Assembly: GCF_000414115.1 (NCBI RefSeq)
Contig: NZ_AOPZ01000050.1
Span: 1-64,000, forward strand
Source of the DNA: Streptomyces aurantiacus JA 4570
Lineage (GTDB): Bacteria; Actinomycetota; Actinomycetes; Streptomycetales; Streptomycetaceae
Reading direction: 5' to 3'
Length of the DNA: 64,000 nt
The position numbers and the translations under genes are program-made. Below, piece by piece: positions 58,941 through 64,000 of this stretch. The number at the start of each line of letters is the position of its first letter. Position 1 is the first letter of the stretch. The notes under the pieces are model-generated. The model was given only the letters and a program-made list of their open reading frames with translations, ran no database searches and was not told the DNA's origin.

Positions 58941-60548
58941 TCAGTCGCTCACACCGCGGGCGAGCTCCCACAGCTGCAGATTCGAAGCGGAGTTGAGAGC
59001 CCACTCGACACCCGTGATGTCGTCGCGGGCGGCGATGTACTGCTTGCCCTGCCACAGCGGGAGCACCGGAACGTCCTCGGCGACGATGTCCTGGATCTTC
59101 TCGATGCTCTTGATGGCGCTGAGGCGGTCGGCCTCACGGCGGGAGGTGGGGATCAGTTCGTTGTTGATGGTCTTGTTGCGGTAGGGCGAGCCGAGGAAGT
59201 TGTCCTCGTCGAGGAACGGCGCGAGGAAGTTGTCGGCGTCCGGGAAGTCCGGGAACCAGCCCATGCCGTAGACGTCGTACTTGCCCTCGCGCTCCGCCGG
59301 GCGGAAGGTGTTCCAGATCTCGCCCTTGATCTGCACGTCGAAGAGGCCGCTGTCGTTCAGCTGCTGCTGCAGCGTCTCGAACTCCTTCTTCGTGGCCGGA
59401 CCGTAGTGGTCGGTGGTGTAGTGCATGGTCAGCTTGACCGGCGTGTCGATACCGGCCGCGTCGAGCATCGACTTGGCCTTCTTCGGGTCCGGCTGCTCGT
59501 ACTTGTTGAAGAACGAGTTGGAGTGGCCCGTGATGGTGGTCGGCACCAGCGAGTACAGCGGGTCGGCCGTCTTGCCGTACACGTTGCCCGCGAGCGCGCC
59601 GCGGTCGACGATCTGCGCCATGGCCTGCCGGACGGCCTTGTTCTTGACGGTCGGCGCGTTCGTGTTGAAGGCGAGGTAGCGGATCTCCAGGCCGGGCATC
59701 TCGACGAGGTCGATGTCCTTGCCGGGGCTGTTGTCGAGCTTCTTGATCTGCTGCGGCGACATGGTGCGGGTCATCAGGTCGATGTCGCCGCTGTCGAGCG
59801 CCTTGCCCATGCCTGCGGCGTTCACGAAGGTCCGCAGCTCGATCTTGTCGTTCTCCGGCTCGAACGAACCCTTGTAGTTCGGGTTCTTGGTGAAGACCGC
59901 CTTGACGACCTGGTCGTTCTTCACTTCCGACTTGACGCTGTAGGGTCCGGAGCCGTCCACCTCGAAGCCGTCACGCAGCTTCTTCTTGCTGTAGTGATCG
60001 GGGCTGACGATGCCCGCGGTCGGCGTCGCGAGCTTGTACGGGAACGTCGCGTCCGGGCTCTTGAGGTGGAAGACGATGCCCCGGTCGCCCTGGACCTCGA
60101 TGGTCTCCACGTTCGCCACCAGGCCGTTGGAACCGCTGGGGTTGGCCATCTTCATGTCGCGGACGCGCTCGATGGAGAACTTCACGTCGGCGGCGGTCAG
60201 CGCCTTGCCGTCGGCGAACTTCAGGTCCTTGCGCAGGGTGCAGGCGTACCGCTCGTTGCCCGTGTCGGTGAAGCCGCACTTCTGCGCGGCCTCGGGCTCC
60301 GGCTCGCCGCCCCCGCGCGGCAGGGCCATGAGGGTCTGCAGGGTCTGCCGCAGCACGTTCCAGGTTCCGGCGTCGTAGGAGTACGCCGGGTCGAAGGGAG
60401 CCGGGACCTCCTTCGATACGGCGAACCGGTCCGTGGTGCCCACCGCGATGGGGTCGTCGCCGTCCCCGCTGCCCGAACCGCCACACGCGGCGAGCGTGGG
60501 GGCGAGCAGACCTATGAGGGCCGGCAGCACCAAAGTCTTGCGGTTCAT
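58941..60548 (-). CDS. Peptide/oligopeptide-binding lipoprotein (SBP family 5), second of a pair
   Basis: 535 residues. Lipobox LAAC (in LLAPTLAACGGSG, Cys about 19). Family motifs: CTLRKDLKFADGKALTAADV, AVRQAMAQIVDRGALAGNVY, GWFPDFPDADNFLAPFLDED. Clearly related to the downstream neighbour (both carry GFTD near Cys and a similar ending WELARGVSD / WELSKG), so the pair likely arose by duplication. The ATG at 60548 (MNRKTLVLP) is preferred over an upstream start because a signal peptide begins there. Likely transcribed with the next gene. Confidence 0.88.
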   Translation of the reverse strand: MNRKTLVLPALIGLLAPTLAACGGSGSGDGDDPIAVGTTDRFAVSKEVPAPFDPAYSYDAGTWNVLRQTLQTLMALPRGGGEPEPEAAQKCGFTDTGNERYACTLRKDLKFADGKALTAADVKFSIERVRDMKMANPSGSNGLVANVETIEVQGDRGIVFHLKSPDATFPYKLATPTAGIVSPDHYSKKKLRDGFEVDGSGPYSVKSEVKNDQVVKAVFTKNPNYKGSFEPENDKIELRTFVNAAGMGKALDSGDIDLMTRTMSPQQIKKLDNSPGKDIDLVEMPGLEIRYLAFNTNAPTVKNKAVRQAMAQIVDRGALAGNVYGKTADPLYSLVPTTITGHSNSFFNKYEQPDPKKAKSMLDAAGIDTPVKLTMHYTTDHYGPATKKEFETLQQQLNDSGLFDVQIKGEIWNTFRPAEREGKYDVYGMGWFPDFPDADNFLAPFLDEDNFLGSPYRNKTINNELIPTSRREADRLSAIKSIEKIQDIVAEDVPVLPLWQGKQYIAARDDITGVEWALNSASNLQLWELARGVSD

Positions 60549-60908
60549 GCTGGACGTTCTCCAGAGCTCTTGGTCCCGTGTTTCCGGCAACGGCGGGGTG
60601 GGGTTGATGGTGCACGGGGGGGTGACGCGATGTTCTCGCGACGAGATTAGTCCGCACCAGCGGAGGCGCTGGAGGAGACCGGAGTCGGGGTTCCATCACA
60701 CAGTGATACGGGGCGTGGACGCACCGATAACCCGACACCGGAAGGTTTCGTGCACGGGAGGCCCAATCAGGACACAAGGTCATGCCCCCATCAGGGAGTA
60801 AGGGCTCTCCTGCACAGGAGGGATTCCCTGTCGACCCTCGCACAAGTGGGAAAGGTCACACTTTCAACTGGCCTTGGGGCCAGGGGATTTCGGCCAACGG
60901 CGGCCGGT
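60549..60908. other. Intergenic region between the SBP pair and the HAD gene
   Basis: 360 bp with no supported gene. It must hold the promoter of the second SBP gene (minus strand) and the 3' end signal of the HAD gene. A weak hairpin (CTGGCC / GGCCAG, 4-nt loop) is at 60870-60885. Short frames here lack ribosome sites and family features. Confidence 0.5.
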
Positions 60909-61604
60909 TCAGGCGCCCATCAGGCCGTGCAGGAACCGCAGGTCGACGTTTTCGAGCGAGGGCACGACGGTCCGGCCGACGGCCGGGGCGATGGGCGCGA
61001 CGGACGGCACGGCCACCACGCGGCAGCCCGCGGCCTCGGCGGCGGCCACACCCGTCGCGGTGTCCTCGATGACGGCGCACCGGGCCGGGTCCGCGCCCAG
61101 GCGGGAGGCGGCGAGGAGATAGGGGTCGGGGTGCGGCTTGGTGCGGGCCACCTCGTCGCCGGCGACGGTCAGCCGGAAGTGGTGGGCGCCGATGGAGTCC
61201 AGGACCCGGTCGATGATGCGCCGGTGCGAGGCGGACACGAGCGCCGTGGGCACCTCGTGGGCGGCGAGTTCGGTGAGGAGTCTCGCGGCCCCGGGCATCA
61301 GCGGCAGGGCGCGGCTGATGCGGTCCTCGAAGCCGTCGTTGAGCAGGACGGTCAGCTCCGGGACGGTGATGTCCGCGCCGGTGGCCTCGATGAGGAAGCC
61401 GGCGCTGCGGGTCATGGGCCCGCCGACCACGACGTCCCGCCAGGACTCGTCGAGCGCGTGCCCGAGCGCGGCGAAGACCTCCACCTCGGCGTCCCACCAG
61501 AAGCCCTCGGTGTCGACGAGGGTTCCGTCCATGTCGAGGAGAACGGCCTGCAGGGCGGAGCCTTCGGCCGTTCGGGTACCGAGCGCGGGGACCGTACTGG
61601 TCAT
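60909..61604 (-). CDS. HAD-superfamily hydrolase (beta-phosphoglucomutase/phosphatase type)
   Basis: 231 residues. Motifs: nucleophile VLLDMDGTLVDTEGFWWD (DxDGT), motif II TALVSASHRR, Lys in ARTKPHPDPYLLAA, acidic motif CAVIEDTATGVAAAEAAG. Cap domain of the beta-phosphoglucomutase subfamily; many such proteins are phosphatases for sugar or glycol phosphates. The ATG at 61604 has GGAGG at 8-base spacing. Downstream of metH but behind a hairpin. Confidence 0.87.
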   Translation of the reverse strand: MTSTVPALGTRTAEGSALQAVLLDMDGTLVDTEGFWWDAEVEVFAALGHALDESWRDVVVGGPMTRSAGFLIEATGADITVPELTVLLNDGFEDRISRALPLMPGAARLLTELAAHEVPTALVSASHRRIIDRVLDSIGAHHFRLTVAGDEVARTKPHPDPYLLAASRLGADPARCAVIEDTATGVAAAEAAGCRVVAVPSVAPIAPAVGRTVVPSLENVDLRFLHGLMGA

Positions 61605-61629
61605 CCGGGCACCTCCATAGGGGACGAGA

Positions 61630-61658
61630 AGGCCGGCCCCCCAGAAGGGGACCGGCCT
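61630..61658 (-). terminator. Hairpin between metH and the HAD gene
   Basis: 12-bp stem with one mismatch (arms AGGCCGGCCCCC and GGGGACCGGCCT) and a 5-nt loop, 74 bp past the metH stop; probably ends or attenuates the metH transcript. Confidence 0.75.
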
Positions 61659-61731
61659 GAGCTGGACCGTCCAGTGTACGACTGCCCGGATCAAAGCGCC
61701 TCTGAATACCGCGGCACACCGCCGCGGCGGC

Positions 61732-64000
61732 TCAGCGGGCGTTGAAGTACTTGGCCTCGGGGTGGTGGATCACGATCGCGTCCGTCGACTGTTCGGGGTG
61801 GAGCTGGAACTCCTCCGAGAGTTCGACGCCGATCCGCTCCGGGCGCAGGAGTTCGGCGATCTTGGCGCGGTCCTCCAGGTCGGGGCAGGCGCCGTAGCCG
61901 AGGGAGAAGCGGGCGCCGCGGTACTTGAGCGCGAACATGTCCTCGACGTCTGCCGGGTCCTCGCCGGCGAAGCCGAGCTCGGAGCGCACCCGGGCGTGCC
62001 AGTACTCGGCCAGCGCCTCGGCCAACTGCACGGACAGGCCGTGCAGTTCGAGGTAGTCGCGGTAGGCGTCGGCCGCGAACAGCTCGGCCGTGGCCTCGCC
62101 GATCTTCGAGCCGACGGTGACGACCTGGAGGCCCACCACGTCCTGCTCGCCGGACTCCTCCGGGCGGAAGAAGTCCGCGAGGCACAGGCGCCGGCCGCGG
62201 CGCTGGCGCGGGAAGGAGAAGCGGGTGCGCTCGTTGCCCTGCTCGTCCAGGATGATCAGGTCGTCGCCCTTGGACACGCACGGGAAGTAGCCGTAGACGA
62301 CGGCCGCTTCCAGCAGGTTCTTGGTCTGGAGCTCGTCGAGCAGGCCGCGCAGGCGCGGGCGGCCCTCGGTCTCGACCAGTTCCTCGTACGTCGGGCCGTC
62401 GCCGGCGCGGGCCTGCTTCAGGCCCCACTGGCCCTTGAAGAGCGCGCCCTCGTCCAGCCAGGAGGCGTACTCCTTGAGCTGGATGCCCTTGATGACGCGG
62501 GTGCCCCAGAACGGCGGCGTGGGCAGGGGGTTGTCGACGGCGACGTCGGAGCGTGCCGGGCCCTCGGGCTCGTCGACGGCCACCGCGGGCGTGTCCCGCT
62601 TGGGCACGCGGCGCTGCTTCAGCTCCGGCAGGGTGGCGCCGGGGACGCCGCGCTTGACCGCGATCAGGGCGTCCATCAGGCGCAGGCCCTCGAACGCGTC
62701 GCGGGCGTAGCGGACCTCGCCCTCGTAGATCTCGTGCAGGTCCTGCTCGACGTACGCCCGGGTCAGGGCGGCGCCGCCGAGGATGACCGGGTAGTCGGCG
62801 GCCATCTGGCGCTGGTTGAGCTCCTCCAGGTTCTCCTTCATGATCACGGTCGACTTGACCAGGAGTCCTGACATGCCGATGACGTCGGCGCGGTGTTCCT
62901 GCGCGGCGTCCAGGATCGCGGCGACGGGCTGCTTGATGCCCAGGTTGACCACGTTGTAGCCGTTGTTGGACAGGATGATGTCGACGAGGTTCTTGCCGAT
63001 GTCGTGGACGTCGCCGCGCACGGTGGCGAGCACGATGGTGCCCTTGCCCTCGGCGTCGGACTTCTCCATGTGCGGCTCCAGGTGGGCCACCGCGGTCTTC
63101 ATGACCTCGGCGGACTGGAGCACGAACGGCAGCTGCATCTGGCCGGAGCCGAAGAGCTCGCCGACGACCTTCATGCCCTCCAGGAGCGTGTCGTTGACGA
63201 TGTCCAGGGCGGGGCGGTCGGCGAGGGCCGCGTCGAGGTCGGCCTCCAGGCCGTTCTTCTCGCCGTCGATGATGCGCCGCTGCAGGCGCTCGTCCAGCGG
63301 CAGGGCGAGGAGTTCCTCGGCCTTGCCCGCCTTCATGGACTTCATGTTGACGCCCTCGAAGAGCTCCATGAGCTTCTGCAGGGGGTCGTAGCCCTCTTCA
63401 CGGCGGTCGTAGATCAGGTCTCGGGCGACCTTGACCTGCTCCTCCTCCAGGCGGGCGATCGGCAGGATCTTGGAGGCGTGCACGATCGCGGAGTCCAGGC
63501 CCGCCTTGACGCACTCGTCCAGGAAGACGGAGTTGAGGACGACGCGGGCGGCCGGGTTGAGGCCGAAGGAGATGTTCGACAGGCCGAGCGTGGTCTGCAC
63601 GTCGGGGTGACGCCGCTTCAGCTCGCGGATCGCGCCGATGGTGGCGATGCCGTCGCCCCGGGACTCCTCCTGACCGGTGCAGATGGTGAAGGTCAGGGTG
63701 TCGATGAGGATGTCCGACTCGTGGATGCCCCAGTTCGTCGTCAGGTCCTCGATGAGGCGCTCGGCGATGGCGACCTTGTGCTCGACGGTGCGGGCCTGGC
63801 CCTCCTCGTCGATGGTCAGGGCGATCAGCGCGGCGCCGTGCTCCTGGGCGAGCGCGGTGACCTTGGCGAAGCGGGACTCGGGGCCGTCGCCGTCCTCGTA
63901 GTTGACGGAGTTGATGACCGCGCGGCCGCCGAGCTTCTCCAGGCCGGCCTGGATGACGGGCACCTCGGTGGAGTCCAGGACGATGGGCAGCGTGGAGGCG
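61732..64000 (-). CDS. metH: Cobalamin-dependent methionine synthase MetH, 5' end outside the window
   Basis: 756 C-terminal codons are visible and the gene continues past the right edge. Visible domains in order: end of the pterin-binding barrel (VPVIQAGLEKLGGRAVINSV), cobalamin cap (LFEGVNMKSMKAGKAEELLA, around MQLPFVLQSAEVMKTAVAHL), the B12-binding module with RGDVHDIGKNLVDIILSNNG (DxHxxG His ligand), and the reactivation domain (LGYGACPDLEDRAKIAELLR). It methylates homocysteine from methyl-tetrahydrofolate. The homocysteine-binding domain and any cobalamin riboswitch would be beyond the edge. Confidence 0.95.
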   Translation of the reverse strand, partial: ASTLPIVLDSTEVPVIQAGLEKLGGRAVINSVNYEDGDGPESRFAKVTALAQEHGAALIALTIDEEGQARTVEHKVAIAERLIEDLTTNWGIHESDILIDTLTFTICTGQEESRGDGIATIGAIRELKRRHPDVQTTLGLSNISFGLNPAARVVLNSVFLDECVKAGLDSAIVHASKILPIARLEEEQVKVARDLIYDRREEGYDPLQKLMELFEGVNMKSMKAGKAEELLALPLDERLQRRIIDGEKNGLEADLDAALADRPALDIVNDTLLEGMKVVGELFGSGQMQLPFVLQSAEVMKTAVAHLEPHMEKSDAEGKGTIVLATVRGDVHDIGKNLVDIILSNNGYNVVNLGIKQPVAAILDAAQEHRADVIGMSGLLVKSTVIMKENLEELNQRQMAADYPVILGGAALTRAYVEQDLHEIYEGEVRYARDAFEGLRLMDALIAVKRGVPGATLPELKQRRVPKRDTPAVAVDEPEGPARSDVAVDNPLPTPPFWGTRVIKGIQLKEYASWLDEGALFKGQWGLKQARAGDGPTYEELVETEGRPRLRGLLDELQTKNLLEAAVVYGYFPCVSKGDDLIILDEQGNERTRFSFPRQRRGRRLCLADFFRPEESGEQDVVGLQVVTVGSKIGEATAELFAADAYRDYLELHGLSVQLAEALAEYWHARVRSELGFAGEDPADVEDMFALKYRGARFSLGYGACPDLEDRAKIAELLRPERIGVELSEEFQLHPEQSTDAIVIHHPEAKYFNAR

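Noticed and set aside
1..64000. bldA-dependent TTA codons
   Set aside because: A reading of TTA/TAA triplets found most in non-coding DNA or out of frame; none was convincing in frame, but this was by eye.
1..64000. Mobile element or prophage
   Set aside because: No integrase, transposase, attachment repeats or composition break seen; gene order is typical core chromosome.

Overview
The window is a high-GC actinobacterial chromosome segment, almost certainly Streptomyces. It carries a complete Pup-proteasome locus, a conservon (cvnABCD plus P450), Tat genes, GTG/TTG starts, long GC-rich hairpin terminators and no tRNA or rRNA genes. Gene order follows what I recall of the region around the S. 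coelicolor glnA4 - cvn9 - tat - paf - prc - metH genes. It looks like core chromosome, not a mobile island: I see no integrase, transposase, CRISPR array or phage module.

Left part (1-17 kb): a type VII secretion-like group (proline-rich membrane protein, mycosin protease, SseB-like protein); a PLP amino acid deaminase/aldolase; a DUF2510 protein; a secreted HAD phosphatase; then a two-armed catabolic island. In that island a glutamine-synthetase-like enzyme, an aldehyde dehydrogenase and an SDR run one way. A GntR regulator, an amine/amino acid permease and a class-I amidotransferase-type hydrolase run the other. Together they read as a gamma-glutamylation route for an amino alcohol such as ethanolamine. 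A LysR/TDT-transporter pair, a metal-receptor-like protein and an XRE-cupin regulator follow.

Middle (18-35 kb): a glycine betaine ABC transporter whose permease is fused to two tandem substrate-binding domains; a 5'-3' exonuclease; an iron-box-controlled siderophore-interacting protein; a GNAT enzyme; an RluA-type pseudouridine synthase; and the rar/cvn9-like conservon, whose CYP157-like P450 is broken by a one-base frameshift. The Ski2-like helicase helY comes next.

Right part (35-64 kb): a diacylglycerol-kinase-like protein, tatC, tatA, two small proteins, pafC-pafB (WYL regulators), two FKBP isomerases, pafA with an MFS gene, a LacI-family regulator, prcA, prcB, a mini endonuclease VII, pup (ending in Gly-Gly-Glu), dop and arc. 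After these come a ferredoxin, trmI, a site-2 protease, a RecB-family nuclease with a response regulator, two peptide-binding lipoproteins, a HAD phosphatase and the 3' part of metH.

The most interesting observation is regulatory. Three genes encoding nucleic-acid enzymes (the RecB-family nuclease, helY and the 5'-3' exonuclease) each have, just before the start codon, a TTGTCAGTG-N8-TAnnnT type promoter (exact in two, near-exact in one). This is the LexA/RecA-independent DNA-damage promoter that PafBC activates in mycobacteria, and pafB and pafC lie in the same window. Other points are Pup ending in Glu, the frameshifted P450 that also lacks the ExxR arginine, the duplicated OpuAC domain, and a perfect inverted repeat between the MFS and LacI genes.
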